From Aeromonas enteropelogenes (GTDB taxonomy: Bacteria; Pseudomonadota; Gammaproteobacteria; Enterobacterales; Aeromonadaceae), in assembly GCF_000819845.1 (NCBI RefSeq), contig NZ_CDCG01000017.1, positions 20,860 to 84,859 on the forward strand: a stretch of 64,000 nt of DNA, written 5' to 3'. This document shows, piece after piece, positions 1 through 10,673 of the stretch (position 1 is its first letter; each line of letters begins with the position of its first letter). The position numbers were made by a program, and so were the translations under genes. The notes under the pieces were generated by a model that was not told where the DNA came from, made no database searches, and was given only the letters and a program-made list of their open reading frames with translations.

Positions 1-1
1 C

Positions 2-118
2 ATCCAGGCGATGCAGCAGCTCGACAGCAGTGGTCTCTACTCCGCCCCCCTGGTGGATGGTGACACCCTGTATGTGCAGAGCCGTGACGGCAAGTTGTAC
101 GCCATCAAGCGTCCCTGA
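2..118 (+). CDS. bamB: BamB, 3' end only (outer-membrane assembly lipoprotein)
   Basis: The window opens inside a reading frame whose last 38 codons encode a C-terminal blade of a PQQ-type beta-propeller ([20 protein letters not shown], then AIKRP and TGA). The strand is plus and the next gene is der. BamB is a lipoprotein of the BAM complex, which inserts beta-barrel proteins into the outer membrane. The gene is identified by the propeller repeat style and by the conserved bamB-der-yfgJ order of gammaproteobacteria. The 5' part lies outside the window. Confidence 0.85.
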   Translation: MQAMQQLDSSGLYSAPLVDGDTLYVQSRDGKLYAIKRP

Positions 119-140
119 TCGTCCGAAAATGTGAATATCC

Positions 141-169
141 GGCTCCTGGTCTTCGGACCCGGAGCCTTT
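141..169 (+). terminator. Hairpin between bamB and der
   Basis: GGCTCC and GGAGCC arms enclose an inner GGTC/GACC stem closed by a TTCG tetraloop, followed by TTT. The U-tract is short, so this may attenuate rather than end transcription into der, which starts 24 bases later. Confidence 0.5.
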
Positions 170-192
170 GTCGTCTTGAGAATGAGGCTTTT

Positions 193-1689
193 ATGACTCC
201 TGTAGTAGCCCTGGTGGGCCGCCCCAACGTGGGGAAATCCACCCTGTTTAACCGCTTGACCCGTACTCGGGATGCCCTGGTTGCCGACTTCCCCGGTCTG
301 ACCCGGGACCGCAAATACGGTCAGGCGAAGTTGGGCGAGCTGGAATTTATCGTGGTCGATACCGGCGGTATCGATGGCACCGAAGAGGGGATCGAGCTGA
401 AGATGGCCGAGCAGTCCCTGCTGGCCATCGATGAAGCGGACGTGGTGCTGTTCATGGTGGATGCCCGCGCCGGTCTGACCGCCGCGGATCAGGCCATCGC
501 CGAGCACCTGCGCAAGTCCCACAAGAAGGTGTTCCTGGTGGCCAACAAGACCGACGGCATCGACGGTGATTCCGCGGTGTCCGAGTTCTACGGTCTGGCC
601 CTGGGCGAGGTGTACCAGATGGCGGCGGCCCATGGCCGTGGTGTATTGAGCCTGCTGGAGCTGGCTCTGGCGCCCCACCTGGAGGAGCTGGTCGGTGCGG
701 TAGCCGGGGAAGAGGCGCAGGATGAAGAAGAGGAGGACTTCGACGAAGAAGCCCTGCTGCGCATGGTGGCCGCCGGTGACCTGGATACCAAGGAAGACAC
801 CAAGGAGACCCCGTTTGCCGACCTGCCCATCAAGTTTGCCATCGTCGGTCGCCCCAACGTCGGCAAGTCGACCCTGACCAACCGCATGCTGGGTGAAGAT
901 CGGGTCATCGTCTATGACATGCCGGGCACCACCCGCGACTCCGTCTACATCCCGATGGAGCGCGACGATCAGAAGTACGTCATCATCGACACCGCCGGTG
1001 TGCGTCGTCGTGGCAAGGTGCACGAGACGGTGGAGAAGTTCTCCGTCATCAAGACTCTGAAGGCCATTGAAGATGCCAACGTCTGCCTGCTGGTGATCGA
1101 CGCCCAGGAGACCATCACCGATCAGGATCTCAGCATCCTCGGTTTCGTGCTCAACACCGGCCGCTCCGTGGTACTGGTGGTGAACAAGTGGGACGGTCTG
1201 GATCAGAAGGTGAAAGAGGACGTCAAGAACGAGCTCGACCGTCGTCTGGGATTCATCGACTTCGCCCGCGTTCACTTCATCTCGGCCCTGCACGGCAGCG
1301 GTGTCGGCCACCTGTTCGAATCCATTCAGGAGGCGTACCAGTCGGCGACCCGCCGTACCAGCACCGCCATGCTGACCCGCATCATGCAGATGGCCCAGGA
1401 AGATCACCAGCCGCCCATGGTGAACGGTCGCCGGGTCAAGCTGAAGTACGCCCACGCCGGTGGTTACAACCCGCCGCGCATCGTGATCCACGGCAACCAG
1501 CTCAACGACTTGCCGGATTCGTACAAGCGCTACCTCATCAACTACTTCCGCAAGTCCCTCAAGATCATGGGCACCCCGATCCGGGTCGAGTTCCAGGAAT
1601 CGGTCAACCCGTTCGAGGGCAAGAAGAACACCCTGACCCTGAGTCAGGAGCGTCAGCGCAAACGCTTGTTGAAGATGAAGAAGAAATAA
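193..1689 (+). CDS. der: GTPase Der (EngA), ribosome biogenesis
   Basis: This is the essential double GTPase that assists maturation of the 50S ribosomal subunit in the cytoplasm. The 498-aa protein has two G domains. The first P-loop, GRPNVGKS, is at residues 9-16, with DTGG at 56-59 and NKTD at 118-121. The second P-loop, GRPNVGKS, is at 219-226, with DTAG near 265 and NKWD near 330. An acidic linker rich in Asp and Glu (about 170-188) separates the domains, and a KH-like domain and a Lys/Arg-rich tail ending KMKKK follow. Length and domain order match the family. The ATG follows the hairpin behind bamB, and yfgJ lies downstream as in Escherichia coli. Confidence 0.98.
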   Translation: MTPVVALVGRPNVGKSTLFNRLTRTRDALVADFPGLTRDRKYGQAKLGELEFIVVDTGGIDGTEEGIELKMAEQSLLAIDEADVVLFMVDARAGLTAADQAIAEHLRKSHKKVFLVANKTDGIDGDSAVSEFYGLALGEVYQMAAAHGRGVLSLLELALAPHLEELVGAVAGEEAQDEEEEDFDEEALLRMVAAGDLDTKEDTKETPFADLPIKFAIVGRPNVGKSTLTNRMLGEDRVIVYDMPGTTRDSVYIPMERDDQKYVIIDTAGVRRRGKVHETVEKFSVIKTLKAIEDANVCLLVIDAQETITDQDLSILGFVLNTGRSVVLVVNKWDGLDQKVKEDVKNELDRRLGFIDFARVHFISALHGSGVGHLFESIQEAYQSATRRTSTAMLTRIMQMAQEDHQPPMVNGRRVKLKYAHAGGYNPPRIVIHGNQLNDLPDSYKRYLINYFRKSLKIMGTPIRVEFQESVNPFEGKKNTLTLSQERQRKRLLKMKKK

Positions 1690-1804
1690 GCCATGGCGGC
1701 TGCCCTCACCGGCAGCCGCTTTGTTATGCTCTCCCGGATCCGCAAGGGAAGGGGAACCAGCCATGGGCCACCCCATGGCTGGTTCACTTTACGAGGAGTC
1801 GAAA

Positions 1805-2032
1805 ATGGAAGCCCTGCTTTGTCCATCCTGCCAGGCCGAACTGGATACCCGCAGCAAGGAACAGACCTGCGGCCAGTGTCATGCCAACGTGCGCATCACG
1901 GCGCTATGCCCCGCCTGCCAGCAGGAGCTGGAGCGGCTGAAGGCGTGCGGCGCGGTGGATTACTTCTGCAACCACTGCAACAGTCTGGTCTCGAAACGCT
2001 CGGTGCAGTTCCAGGCGACCCTGTTGCCATGA
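1805..2032 (+). CDS. yfgJ: Zinc-ribbon protein YfgJ
   Basis: This is a 75-aa protein of unknown function carrying four CxxC pairs: CPSC (residues 6-9), CGQC (22-25), CPAC (34-37) and CNHC (54-57). They would form two zinc ribbons. The frame stays open upstream to 1721, but the ATG at 1805 follows a good ribosome-binding site (GAGGAG) and starts directly at the domain, so I chose it. Position after der matches E. coli yfgJ, which supports the name. It probably binds zinc in the cytoplasm; no reaction is known to me. Confidence 0.85.
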   Translation: MEALLCPSCQAELDTRSKEQTCGQCHANVRITALCPACQQELERLKACGAVDYFCNHCNSLVSKRSVQFQATLLP

Positions 2033-2055
2033 TGGTTGGTCAGCGAAAGAAGCGA

Positions 2056-2084
2056 TAAAAAAACCCGGCAAATGCCGGGTTTAT
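2056..2084. terminator. Bidirectional terminator between yfgJ and a small minus-strand gene
   Basis: The arms AAACCCGGCA (2061-2070) and TGCCGGGTTT (2073-2082) flank AA. Read on the minus strand the hairpin is followed by seven T, a strong intrinsic terminator. The stop codon of the 48-aa minus-strand gene lies at its base. On the plus strand it can serve yfgJ. Confidence 0.85.
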
Positions 2085-2227
2085 GCTGTGTGCTCAGCGA
2101 TGAGCAGGGTAAATGAGCGGTTTCTGCGCCATATCTTGCGCTTCATGTCATTAAGCTTGAGTTTGCGTCTGGGGCTCCAGCAGCTCTTTGCTTTTCTGAC
2201 CAGACTGATTTTTCTACGTTTTTGCAT
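2081..2227 (-). CDS. Small highly basic protein, 48 aa, unknown
   Basis: I do not recognise a family. The frame encodes a 48-aa protein that begins MQKRRKISLVRKAK and is dense in Lys and Arg, with two Trp and one Cys; it has no signal peptide or membrane segment. Two signals argue that it is a real gene. A near-perfect ribosome-binding site (GGAGGAG, plus-strand 2234-2240) lies 6 bases before the ATG, and the stop codon abuts a strong terminator with a seven-T tract on this strand. The open frame extends upstream to 2284 but only the ATG at 2227 has this site. The composition suggests RNA, ribosome or DNA binding; this is inference. Confidence 0.6.
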   Translation of the reverse strand: MQKRRKISLVRKAKSCWSPRRKLKLNDMKRKIWRRNRSFTLLIAEHTA

Positions 2228-2401
2228 CTTGGTCTCCTCCCAATTGGGTGGCCATCCCGGCCTTGGGTCATTGGCGGAGCCCATCGGAAATTGCTGTTAG
2301 TGCATATCTCAACGCTATGAAAAACAATGCGATTTCAGATAGGCTCCGATGTGATCAGATGGTAGCAGAGAAATTTGGCCGAAAACAGCCGGATCAGCAG
2401 G

Positions 2402-3892
2402 TTAACTCTGGGTGATCCGGCTGACTACCTCGGCGATGATGGTCGGCCGCTCTACCGGCTCTGACGGGCTGTCGTCATCCCGATCGAGACTTTCCCGCTG
2501 CTGATCCTTCTGCTGTTCGTTGTCGAGCCACAGCAGGCTCTGGTAATACTGGCGCACGTTGTTGACGTAGTTGCGCGCCTCGCCGCCACGGGCATAGCCA
2601 TAGCGCACTTTGCGATGCCAGCGCGCCTGCTGCAGCAGCGGCAACACCTCTTTCACGTCGCCCCAGGCATCCGGGTTCTTGCCGAGTTCCTTGGTCAGAC
2701 GACGGGCATCCATCATGTGGCCGTAGCCGATGTTGTAGGCAGTGAGGGCAAACCACACCTTCTCATCCTCGGGCACAGAGTCGGGCACCTTCTCCATCAT
2801 GTGTTGCAGATAGAGGGCGCCCCCCTTGATGCTCTCCTCCGGATGGGTCCGGTCGTTGACCCCCATCGCCTTGGCGGTGGGTTCGGTCAGCATCATCATG
2901 CCGCGCACCCCGGTATAGGAGCGGGCCTGGGGATCCCAGTGGGACTCCTGGTAGCTGATGGCAGCCAACAGACGCCAGTCGATGTTCTTGGCATAGGCCT
3001 GGAACAGAGGCTGGTATTTCGGCAACAGGCTCTTGGCGCGCTTCAGGAAGGTGCGGGTATCGACGAAGTCGAAGTTCTGCACGTGGCCGAAGTATTTCTC
3101 GTCCAGTTTGGCGATGGCGCCATCCATGAAGCGCTGGCCGAAGAAGTCGATGACGCTGGCATAGAGGCTGTCATCGGGCAGCTTGGTCATGGCCCAGGCC
3201 ACGGTTTGCTGCTGGGCCAGGGTCAGGCCATCCGTGAGTTCGGGGTAGTAGCGCTGGGTGCGAGCCAGCACGGTATCCTGCACTATCGTGTAGTCGATCT
3301 CTTCTTTTACGACCTGTTTGAGCAGATCTTCCACGTCGGCATCGGTGCGGGTGCTCCAGTTGAGGTTGGGATAGTCCTTGCTGAGCTCTTTGAGCAGATC
3401 TTCGCCGCTGGAGCCTGCGGCCACCACCAGTTTGCCCTTGATGTCGTTCAGGGAAGCAGGCTTGGGCTTGCCGTTGCGATAAACCAGCTTGGGGGAGACC
3501 TGATAAAAGCCGGGACCAAAGCGCAGCAGTGCGCGCCGCTCCGGGGTGACCATGATGGCGGCGGCGGCGAGATCCAGCTTGTCTTTTTGCAGCAGGGCTA
3601 CCAGCTCGTCGGCGGTGTTGACCGGCACTATGGTGAGCTTGACCCCCAGCCAGTCGGCATAGTTTTTGGCCAGTTCGTAATCGAAGCCCTGGGCGATGTC
3701 GTCCCGCTGGTAATAGGAGGTGGGGCCGTAGAGGGTGCCAACCCGGATCTCGCCCCGTTGGCGGATCTGCTCCAGCTGGCTGGAGGGGGTATAGAAGTCA
3801 CAGCCACCCAGGGCCAGCGTCAACATCAACCCGATAAACAGTCGAAAAATGCAGCGCAAGTAGGTGAGTACCTTTGTTGAAAAAATCGGCAT
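2402..3892 (-). CDS. mltF: Membrane-bound lytic murein transglycosylase F
   Basis: MltF cleaves the MurNAc-GlcNAc bond of peptidoglycan with formation of 1,6-anhydroMurNAc. The 496-aa protein has an N-terminal hydrophobic segment (about 15-30) ending ALGGC31, a plausible lipobox. A periplasmic solute-binding-like domain (about 40-270) is followed by an SLT lysozyme-like domain (about 290-450). The catalytic glutamate is Glu316 in SYQESHWD, with GVRGMMMLT downstream as in SLT enzymes. The gene is divergent from purL, as in enterobacteria. The C-terminal 35 residues are charged and poorly conserved. Confidence 0.95.
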   Translation of the reverse strand: MPIFSTKVLTYLRCIFRLFIGLMLTLALGGCDFYTPSSQLEQIRQRGEIRVGTLYGPTSYYQRDDIAQGFDYELAKNYADWLGVKLTIVPVNTADELVALLQKDKLDLAAAAIMVTPERRALLRFGPGFYQVSPKLVYRNGKPKPASLNDIKGKLVVAAGSSGEDLLKELSKDYPNLNWSTRTDADVEDLLKQVVKEEIDYTIVQDTVLARTQRYYPELTDGLTLAQQQTVAWAMTKLPDDSLYASVIDFFGQRFMDGAIAKLDEKYFGHVQNFDFVDTRTFLKRAKSLLPKYQPLFQAYAKNIDWRLLAAISYQESHWDPQARSYTGVRGMMMLTEPTAKAMGVNDRTHPEESIKGGALYLQHMMEKVPDSVPEDEKVWFALTAYNIGYGHMMDARRLTKELGKNPDAWGDVKEVLPLLQQARWHRKVRYGYARGGEARNYVNNVRQYYQSLLWLDNEQQKDQQRESLDRDDDSPSEPVERPTIIAEVVSRITQS

Positions 3893-3953
3893 TTGTCAAA
3901 AAAGAGGCACCTTTATACCAGAGAGTGTGCGTCGAGTCACACTGCATCAAATT

Positions 3954-3992
3954 AGAAAAACGTTTGTCCGCTGTGAGCCAGATCCCTATAAT
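3954..3992 (+). promoter_or_regulatory. purL promoter with PurR-like operator
   Basis: A -35 TTGTCC (3964-3969) and a perfect -10 TATAAT (3987-3992) are 17 bases apart. A 16-base site centred on the CG at 3961-3962 (AGAAAAACGTTTGTCC, 3954-3969) matches the PurR consensus ACGCAAACGTTTGCGT at 10 of 16 positions, including the core AAACGTTTG, and overlaps the -35. Repression by PurR with hypoxanthine or guanine is therefore likely. Confidence 0.65.
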
Positions 3993-4041
3993 ACGCGCGT
4001 CTCAATTCCCCCCCACTTTAAAACTTGGTGAGAAAGGTCAT

Positions 4042-7000
4042 ATGGATATCTTGCGTGGTGCCCCTGCACTGTCTGAGTTTCGAGTCCAAAAACTGCTGCA
4101 ACGCTTCGCGCAGATAGCGGCAGAGAGTGAACCGGAGAGAGGAGTAGAGATAGAAGGGATCTATGCCGAATATGTACACTTTGCCGAGCTGACCAGCCCG
4201 CTGTCGCCCCCCGAGCGAGCGACCTTGGGCCAGCTGCTGCGCTACGGCCCGACCATCCCCGAACACACCCCCAGCGGTCAGCTGTTTCTCGTTACCCCCC
4301 GCCCCGGCACTATCTCCCCCTGGTCTTCCAAAGCAACCGACATCGCCCGCAACTGCGGCCTGACCCAGGTCAAGCGGCTCGAGCGCGGCATCGCCTATTA
4401 CGTGCAGGCCAAGGGTGAACTGAGCGCCGCCCAGCGTGCCGACGTGGCGGCCGTGCTGCACGATCGCATGATGGAAGTGGTGTTTGGCGAGATGGAGCAG
4501 GCTGCAGCCCTGTTTGCCCATCACGAGCCGCGCCCCTTTACCCAGGTAGATGTGCTGGCCGGTGGCCGCGCCGCCCTGGTGGAGGCCAATGTGGCCCTGG
4601 GTCTGGCCCTGGCCGATGACGAAATCGACTATCTGGTGGAGAACTTCACCAGGCTTGGCCGCAACCCCAACGACATCGAGCTCTACATGTTTGCCCAGGC
4701 AAACTCGGAGCACTGCCGCCACAAGATCTTCAACGCCGACTGGACCATAGACGGTGAGCAGCAGCCCAAGTCGCTGTTCAAGATGATCAAGAACACCTTC
4801 GAGCAGACGCCGGATCATGTCCTGTCTGCCTATAAAGACAACGCCGCCGTGATGGAAGGGAGCCAGGCCGGCCGCTTCTTCCCAAGCCCCGCCAACGGTG
4901 AGTACCAGTACCACCAGGAGCAGGTCGACATCCTGATGAAGGTGGAGACCCACAACCACCCGACCGCCATCTCTCCGTTCCCGGGCGCTGCCACCGGTTC
5001 TGGCGGCGAAATTCGCGACGAGGGCGCCACCGGCCGCGGCGCCAAGCCCAAGGCGGGTCTGGTCGGCTTCTCCGTCTCCAACCTGCGCATCCCCGGCTTC
5101 GAGCAGCCTTGGGAGCAGGATTTCGGCAAACCGAGCCGCATCGTCAGCGCCTTTGACATCATGCAGGAAGGGCCGCTTGGCGGGGCAGCGTTTAACAACG
5201 AGTTCGGCCGTCCGGCCATTCTCGGTTACTTCCGTACCTTTGAAGAGGAGGTGCCGAGCCACAACGGCGTCGAGGTGCGTGGCTACCACAAGCCCATCAT
5301 GCTGGCGGGCGGCATCGGCAACATCCGCACCGAGCACGTCCAGAAAGGGGAGATCCCGGTAGGGGCCGCCCTCATCGTGCTGGGTGGCCCGGCCATGAAC
5401 ATCGGTCTGGGCGGCGGCGCCGCATCAAGCATGGCCTCCGGCCAGTCCGCCGAGGATCTCGACTTTGCCTCGGTGCAGCGCGACAACCCCGAGATGGAGC
5501 GCCGCTGCCAGGAGGTGATCGACCGCTGCTGGCAGCTGGGGGACGACAACCCCATCGTCTTTATTCACGACGTGGGCGCCGGTGGCCTCTCCAACGCCAT
5601 GCCGGAGCTGGTGAGCGACGGCGATCGCGGCGGCCGTTTCGATTTGCGTGCCATCCCGAATGACGAGCCGGGCATGAGCCCGCTCGAGATCTGGTGCAAC
5701 GAATCCCAGGAGCGTTACGTACTGGCCGTCGCCCAGGACAAACTGCCGCTGTTCAAGGCGCTGTGCGAGCGTGAGCGTGCACCCTATGCCGTCATCGGTA
5801 CCGCCACCGAAGAGAAGCACCTGACCCTGTCCGATCAGCATTTTGACAACCACCCCATCGATCTGCCGCTGGATGTGCTGCTCGGCAAGACCCCCAAGAT
5901 GCACCGCGAGGTGCAGAGTCTGCCCGCGCAGGGCAAGCCGCTGCAGCTGGATGGCACCACTCTGAGCGAGGCCGCCGAGCGGGTATTGCGTTTGCCGACC
6001 GTGGCGGAAAAATCCTTCCTCATCACCATCGGCGATCGCACCGTGACGGGTCTGGTCAACCGCGACCAGATGGTCGGCCCCTGGCAGATCCCGGTGGCCG
6101 ATTGCGCCGTCACCGCCGCTACCTATGACAGCTACCACGGCGAAGCCATGTCCATGGGCGAGCGTACCCCGGTGGCGCTGCTGTCTCATGCTGCGTCGGC
6201 CCGTATGGCGGTGGCCGAGGCGCTCACCAACCTGGCGCCGGCCCACATCGGATCGCTGAAGCGGGTCAAGCTCTCCGCCAACTGGATGGCCGCAGCCGGT
6301 CACCCGGGGGAAGATGCCGGCCTCTACGAGGCGGTCAAGGCGGTGGGCGAGGAGCTCTGCCCGGCCCTTGGCATCACCATCCCGGTGGGCAAGGACTCCA
6401 TGTCCATGAAGACCCGCTGGCAGCAGGATGGCAAGGAGCGATGCGTCACCTCGCCGCTCTCCCTGCTCATTTCCGCCTTTGCCCGGGTCGAGGACGTGCG
6501 CAACACCGTCACACCGCAACTGCGCACCGATCTCGGTGAAACCGACCTTATCCTCATCGACCTTGGCAACGGCAAGCAGCGCCTCGGCGCCTCCGCCCTG
6601 GCCCAGGTCTATCGCCAGCTGGGTGACAAGGCTCCGGATCTGGACAACCCGGTTCAGCTCAAGGGCTTCTTCAACGCCATCCAGGCGCTGGTGGCCGATC
6701 GCAAACTCGTCGCCTACCACGACCGCTCCGATGGTGGCCTGTTCGTCACCCTGGTGGAGATGGCCTTCGCCGGTCACTGCGGCCTCGACCTGCAACTGGA
6801 TCGCGTCGGCGGCGACCTGCTGCCTGCCCTGTTCAACGAGGAGCTGGGTGCCGTCATCCAGGTGCGCCGCGAGGATAAAGAGGCGGTGATGACCCTGTTG
6901 GCCGGTCACGGTCTGGCGGCCTGCTCCCATGTGCTGGGCACGGTGCGCGAGGGGGATCTCATCACCCTGCAGCGGGCGGGTCAGGAGGTCTACCGCGCCA

Positions 7001-7959
7001 GCCGCACTGCCCTTCGCACCATCTGGGGCGAGACCAGCTGGCAGATGCAGCGTCTGCGCGACAACCCGGAGTGCGCGGATCAGGAGCATGCCGCCCGTCA
7101 GGACGCCACCGATCCGGGCCTGCAGGCCAAGCTCTGCTACAACCCGTCCGAAGATGTGGCGGCGCCCTATATCGCCAAGGGGGCCTCGCCACGTCTGGCG
7201 GTGCTGCGCGAGCAGGGGGTCAACTCCCACGTGGAGATGGCGGCGGCGTTTGACCGCGCCGGCTTCACCGCCGTCGACGTGCATATGAGCGATATCCTCT
7301 CCGGTCGTATCAAGCTGGATGCGTTCCAGACCCTGGTGGCCTGTGGCGGCTTCTCCTACGGCGACGTGCTGGGGGCGGGTGAAGGCTGGGCCAAGTCCAT
7401 CCTGTTCAACGATGGCGCCCGCGAGCAGTTCCAGCGCTTCTTCGAGCGCGGCGATACACTGTCGCTCGGTGTCTGCAACGGTTGCCAGATGATGTCCAAC
7501 CTGCGCGAGCTCATCCCGGGGGCCGATCTGTGGCCGCGCTTCGTGCGCAACCGCTCCGAGCGCTTCGAAGCCCGCTTCAGCCTGGTGGAAGTACAGGACT
7601 CCCCGTCCGCCTTCTTCGCCGGCATGGCAGGCTCCATGATGCCGATCGCCGTCTCCCACGGGGAGGGGCGAGTGGAGGTGCGTGATGCCGCTCACCTGGC
7701 GTCGTTGCAAGCCAGCGGCCTGGTGGGGCTGCGTTTTGTGGATAACCGCGGTCAGGTGACCGAGCAGTACCCGGCCAACCCGAACGGCTCGCCGGACGGC
7801 ATCACCGCCGTGACCGCCACGGATGGTCGCGCCACCATCATGATGCCGCACCCGGAGCGGGTGTTCCGCACCGTCGCCAACTCCTGGCACCCGGACAACT
7901 GGGGCGAGGATGGCGCCTGGATGCGGATGTTCCGCAATGCCCGGGTTCGTCTGGGTTAA
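4042..7959 (+). CDS. purL: Phosphoribosylformylglycinamidine synthase
   Basis: PurL converts FGAR, ATP and glutamine to FGAM, the fourth step of IMP synthesis. The 1305-aa single-chain form is typical of gammaproteobacteria (E. coli 1295). It has an N-terminal PurS-like part, two AIRS/PurM-like ATP-grasp halves (motifs [19 protein letters not shown] and [11 protein letters not shown] are visible) and a C-terminal class I glutaminase. The glutaminase nucleophile is Cys1145 in GVCNGCQMM, with His1270 and Glu1272 in MPHPERV. The frame opens at 3874, but the ATG at 4042 ([13 protein letters not shown]) matches the E. coli N-terminus and follows AGAAAGG. A terminator lies just downstream, so the gene is monocistronic. 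Confidence 0.98.
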   Translation: MDILRGAPALSEFRVQKLLQRFAQIAAESEPERGVEIEGIYAEYVHFAELTSPLSPPERATLGQLLRYGPTIPEHTPSGQLFLVTPRPGTISPWSSKATDIARNCGLTQVKRLERGIAYYVQAKGELSAAQRADVAAVLHDRMMEVVFGEMEQAAALFAHHEPRPFTQVDVLAGGRAALVEANVALGLALADDEIDYLVENFTRLGRNPNDIELYMFAQANSEHCRHKIFNADWTIDGEQQPKSLFKMIKNTFEQTPDHVLSAYKDNAAVMEGSQAGRFFPSPANGEYQYHQEQVDILMKVETHNHPTAISPFPGAATGSGGEIRDEGATGRGAKPKAGLVGFSVSNLRIPGFEQPWEQDFGKPSRIVSAFDIMQEGPLGGAAFNNEFGRPAILGYFRTFEEEVPSHNGVEVRGYHKPIMLAGGIGNIRTEHVQKGEIPVGAALIVLGGPAMNIGLGGGAASSMASGQSAEDLDFASVQRDNPEMERRCQEVIDRCWQLGDDNPIVFIHDVGAGGLSNAMPELVSDGDRGGRFDLRAIPNDEPGMSPLEIWCNESQERYVLAVAQDKLPLFKALCERERAPYAVIGTATEEKHLTLSDQHFDNHPIDLPLDVLLGKTPKMHREVQSLPAQGKPLQLDGTTLSEAAERVLRLPTVAEKSFLITIGDRTVTGLVNRDQMVGPWQIPVADCAVTAATYDSYHGEAMSMGERTPVALLSHAASARMAVAEALTNLAPAHIGSLKRVKLSANWMAAAGHPGEDAGLYEAVKAVGEELCPALGITIPVGKDSMSMKTRWQQDGKERCVTSPLSLLISAFARVEDVRNTVTPQLRTDLGETDLILIDLGNGKQRLGASALAQVYRQLGDKAPDLDNPVQLKGFFNAIQALVADRKLVAYHDRSDGGLFVTLVEMAFAGHCGLDLQLDRVGGDLLPALFNEELGAVIQVRREDKEAVMTLLAGHGLAACSHVLGTVREGDLITLQRAGQEVYRASRTALRTIWGETSWQMQRLRDNPECADQEHAARQDATDPGLQAKLCYNPSEDVAAPYIAKGASPRLAVLREQGVNSHVEMAAAFDRAGFTAVDVHMSDILSGRIKLDAFQTLVACGGFSYGDVLGAGEGWAKSILFNDGAREQFQRFFERGDTLSLGVCNGCQMMSNLRELIPGADLWPRFVRNRSERFEARFSLVEVQDSPSAFFAGMAGSMMPIAVSHGEGRVEVRDAAHLASLQASGLVGLRFVDNRGQVTEQYPANPNGSPDGITAVTATDGRATIMMPHPERVFRTVANSWHPDNWGEDGAWMRMFRNARVRLG

Positions 7960-7976
7960 TCTCGACACTGCCCATC

Positions 7977-8006
7977 AAAAGGCCGCTCAATGAGCGGCCT
8001 TTTTTT
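7977..8006 (+). terminator. purL terminator
   Basis: GGCCGCTCA and TGAGCGGCC arms with a one-base centre, followed by seven T. It begins about 20 bases after the purL stop. Confidence 0.92.
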
Positions 8007-8285
8007 ATCCTGTGGGTGAGCCTGCTGTAAGGCTGGTAGTGCGGGATCGAGGGTGCCTTGTTGGCAACGGATTTACCCTGTGGTTGTCGTCGGGCTGGCA
8101 ACGGCAAGAAAGGAAATAAGGAGAAGGGGCGCTTGTGACCTCAACGAGCGAGCGACATGAGAAGCAAGAGAAACAAGAGAAGAGGAGCATAAAGAGATGC
8201 GGGGGGCCAGCATGTCTGTTCCCCTGACATGAGGCAAAGCCTGAGTATGCGTGCACTCTTCCATTAGTAGTCGGCGGCAGGCAGT
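8007..8285. other. Intergenic region, no supported gene
   Basis: Short open frames exist on the minus strand but none has a ribosome-binding site or a recognisable product. The part around 8110-8190 is purine-rich. I see no structured element. Confidence 0.5.
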
Positions 8286-8286
8286 A

Positions 8287-8311
8287 AAAAGGCGACCCTA
8301 GGTCGCCTTTT
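8287..8311. terminator. Terminator of the antiporter gene
   Basis: Perfect 11-bp arms AAAAGGCGACC and GGTCGCCTTTT around CTA. It lies downstream of the minus-strand gene ending at 8343. Confidence 0.85.
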
Positions 8312-8342
8312 GCATCTCTTTATCCAGCCGGATATCTCGCGC

Positions 8343-9665
8343 TTAGAGCACCATGGCGGCAATCCAGCCGAAGATGATGAGCGGGATATTGTAGTGGATA
8401 AAGGTGGGCACCACGCTGTCCCAGATATGGTCGTGCTGACCATCGGCATTGAGACCCGAGGTCGGGCCCAGGGTGGAGTCAGAGGCGGGGGAGCCAGCAT
8501 CACCCAGCGCGCCGGCGGTGCCGACCAGGGCGATGATCGCCATGGGGGAGAAGCCCAGTTGCAGGCAGAGGGGCACATAAATGGTGGCGATGATGGGCAC
8601 GGTGGAGAAAGAGGAGCCAATCCCCATGGTGATAAGCAGACCCACCAGCAGCATCAGGAAGGCGGCAATCCCTTTGTGCTGGCCAATGCTGGAGGCAACG
8701 ACCTGCACCAGGCTTTCGACCCCGTGGGTGGCCTTCATCACGGCGGCAAAACCGGCGGCGGAGATCATGATGAAGCCAATCAGCGACATCATGCGCACCC
8801 CCTGGGTGAAGGCATCCTGGCTCTCGCGGAACTTGATGACGCCACCACAGGTGAAGATGACGAAACCGGCCAGGGCACCCAGGACGATGCTGTTGGTCAT
8901 CAGCTGCAGCCCGAGGGCCACGGCGATGGCAAGCAAGGCAACCCAGATGTGGGTGAGGTTGAGCTCGACGGCTTCCGGCTCGGCATCCAGGATCTTGGCC
9001 AGATCATACTGACGGGGCTTGCGATAGCTGATGAACACGGCCACCAGCAGACCCAGCACCATGCCGCCGACCGGGATAGCCATGGCCATCGGGATCTGGC
9101 TGGTGGTGATGGCGACGCCGTTGTCGATCAGGTTCTTGGCCAGAATGTTGTTCAGGAAAATGCCGCCAAAGCCGACCGGCAACAGCATATAGGTCGCGGT
9201 CAGGCCGAAGGTGATGACACAGGCTACCTGGCGACGGTCGATCCGCATCTGTGCCATCACGTGCAACAGGGGTGGGATCAGGATCGGAATGAAGGCGATA
9301 TGAACCGGGATCAGGTTCTGGGAAGAGATGGCGACGGCCAGGATGGAGCAAAGCAGCAGAGCCTTGACCCAGAGGATACGGGAGCTGCTGGCATCCTTGC
9401 CCAGTTGGCTGATCACCTTGCGGGCCAGCAGGTCGGTGATCCCGGAGCGGGAGATGGCGACGGCGAAGGCGCCCAGCATGGCGTAAGAGAGGGCGATTTC
9501 GGCACCGCCACCCAGGCCACCGCTGAAGGTGCTGAGGGTGTCGGTCAGCGAAAGCCCGCCGACCAGGCCGCCGGCAATGGCGCCCAAGGCGAGGGAGACC
9601 ACCACATTGATCCGCAGCAGGCTGAGCACCAGCATCAGCCCCACTGCGACAACAACAGGATTCAT
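8343..9665 (-). CDS. Na+/H+ antiporter family membrane protein (NhaC/YuiF-like)
   Basis: This is a 440-aa inner-membrane protein with about eleven hydrophobic segments. Features typical of the ion-transporter superfamily are two re-entrant-type glycine-rich motifs ([10 protein letters not shown] near 355-365 and [13 protein letters not shown] near 400-412) and the signature [19 protein letters not shown] in the middle. Homologues are annotated as Na+/H+ antiporter family proteins; the YuiF branch may instead carry histidine or another amino acid, so the substrate is open. It is flanked by its own terminator and no co-directional close neighbour, so it is probably transcribed alone. Confidence 0.8.
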   Translation of the reverse strand: MNPVVVAVGLMLVLSLLRINVVVSLALGAIAGGLVGGLSLTDTLSTFSGGLGGGAEIALSYAMLGAFAVAISRSGITDLLARKVISQLGKDASSSRILWVKALLLCSILAVAISSQNLIPVHIAFIPILIPPLLHVMAQMRIDRRQVACVITFGLTATYMLLPVGFGGIFLNNILAKNLIDNGVAITTSQIPMAMAIPVGGMVLGLLVAVFISYRKPRQYDLAKILDAEPEAVELNLTHIWVALLAIAVALGLQLMTNSIVLGALAGFVIFTCGGVIKFRESQDAFTQGVRMMSLIGFIMISAAGFAAVMKATHGVESLVQVVASSIGQHKGIAAFLMLLVGLLITMGIGSSFSTVPIIATIYVPLCLQLGFSPMAIIALVGTAGALGDAGSPASDSTLGPTSGLNADGQHDHIWDSVVPTFIHYNIPLIIFGWIAAMVL

Positions 9666-9882
9666 TTGATTTCCTTATAGTTTGTGATTGCTGTCTGTCA
9701 TATGAAAGAGAGCTAGTTTGCGAAAAATGTGACAAATGTCGAGAAAAAAATCAGGAGAGAGGGCCATCCGGTAGCGGCATCTGGCACAAAGTTGATCCTG
9801 TACGGGATTTATCTCCGCAGTTCATCTCTATGCTGGTCAGAATGGGACCAGGAAGAGGCTCCGGCCTCATGGCCAAAAAGCA

Positions 9883-9907
9883 AAAAGGCTGCCCATGGCA
9901 GCCTTTT
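9883..9907. terminator. rnt terminator
   Basis: Perfect arms AAAAGGCTGCC and GGCAGCCTTTT around CAT, directly after the rnt stop on the minus strand. Confidence 0.85.
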
Positions 9908-9909
9908 GT

Positions 9910-10590
9910 TTATGCATCCTGCGCATCGTTGTTGGCAGGGGCATCAGTGGTCTCTTCATCCACTTGGGCGGGAGGCCAGCCCCCCATGCTCTTCCAGCGG
10001 TTGACGATATGGCAGAAGAGATCCGTGGTGCGCTCCGTATCATAGAGGGCGGAGTGGGCCTCTTTGTTGTCAAACGGGATGCGGGCCGCCTGACACGCCT
10101 TGGCCAGCACTGTCTGGCCGAGGGCCAGCCCGGACAGGGCGGCGGTATCGAAGGTGGCAAAAGGGTGGAACGGATTGCGCTTGAGCCCGGCCCGCTCGGC
10201 GGCGGCCATGACAAAGCCATGATCGAAGGTGGCGTTGTGGGCCACTATGATGGCGCGGCCGCAATCCTGCTCCTTCATCCCCTTGCGAATGCCCTTGAAG
10301 ATCTCGGTCAGCGCCTCTTTCTCTGAGACGGCCCCGCGCAGCGGGTTGTAGGGGTCGATGCCGGTGAACTCCAGCGCGGCCTTCTCCAGATTGGCCCCTT
10401 CGAACGGCTCGACATGAAAGTGGAAGATTTGGTCGGGCACGAGCCAGCCCTGCTCATCCATTTTCAGGGTATAAGCGGCGATTTCGAGCAGGGCATCGGT
10501 TTTGGCATTGAAACCTGCGGTCTCAACATCGATGACGACGGGGTAAAAACCACGAAAACGGCCCTTGAGGGTATGAACTGCGTCGGTCAT
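9910..10590 (-). CDS. rnt: Ribonuclease T
   Basis: RNase T is a 3'-5' exonuclease that trims the 3' ends of tRNA and other stable RNAs. The 226-aa protein is a DEDD exonuclease. The metal and catalytic residues are visible as Asp21 and Glu23 ([10 protein letters not shown]), Asp123 (NATFDHGF), His179 and Asp184 ([10 protein letters not shown]). The frame stays open to 10692, but the ATG at 10590 ([17 protein letters not shown]) fits the family N-terminus. The C-terminal dozen residues after GGWPP are acidic and variable. pgpB lies upstream on the same strand, 83 bases away. Confidence 0.97.
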   Translation of the reverse strand: MTDAVHTLKGRFRGFYPVVIDVETAGFNAKTDALLEIAAYTLKMDEQGWLVPDQIFHFHVEPFEGANLEKAALEFTGIDPYNPLRGAVSEKEALTEIFKGIRKGMKEQDCGRAIIVAHNATFDHGFVMAAAERAGLKRNPFHPFATFDTAALSGLALGQTVLAKACQAARIPFDNKEAHSALYDTERTTDLFCHIVNRWKSMGGWPPAQVDEETTDAPANNDAQDA

Positions 10591-10673
10591 GGGATCTCGG
10601 TCGGCGTAAAACAGGGCGGCATTATGGCAAAAAAGCCGGTGCTTGTCCCCCCGTCTGGCCAGAGGGGGGCGAC

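Noticed and set aside
37..1776. 579-codon open frame opposite der
   Set aside because: It is a shadow of GC-rich coding sequence: His/Gly/Gln-rich composition, no ribosome-binding site, no domain.
5425..7968. 847-codon open frame opposite purL
   Set aside because: Same reason: a mirror frame of a strongly conserved gene, His/Gly/Gln-rich, with no start signal.
8073..8264. 63-codon minus-strand frame between purL and the antiporter
   Set aside because: No ribosome-binding site and no plausible protein character; left as intergenic.
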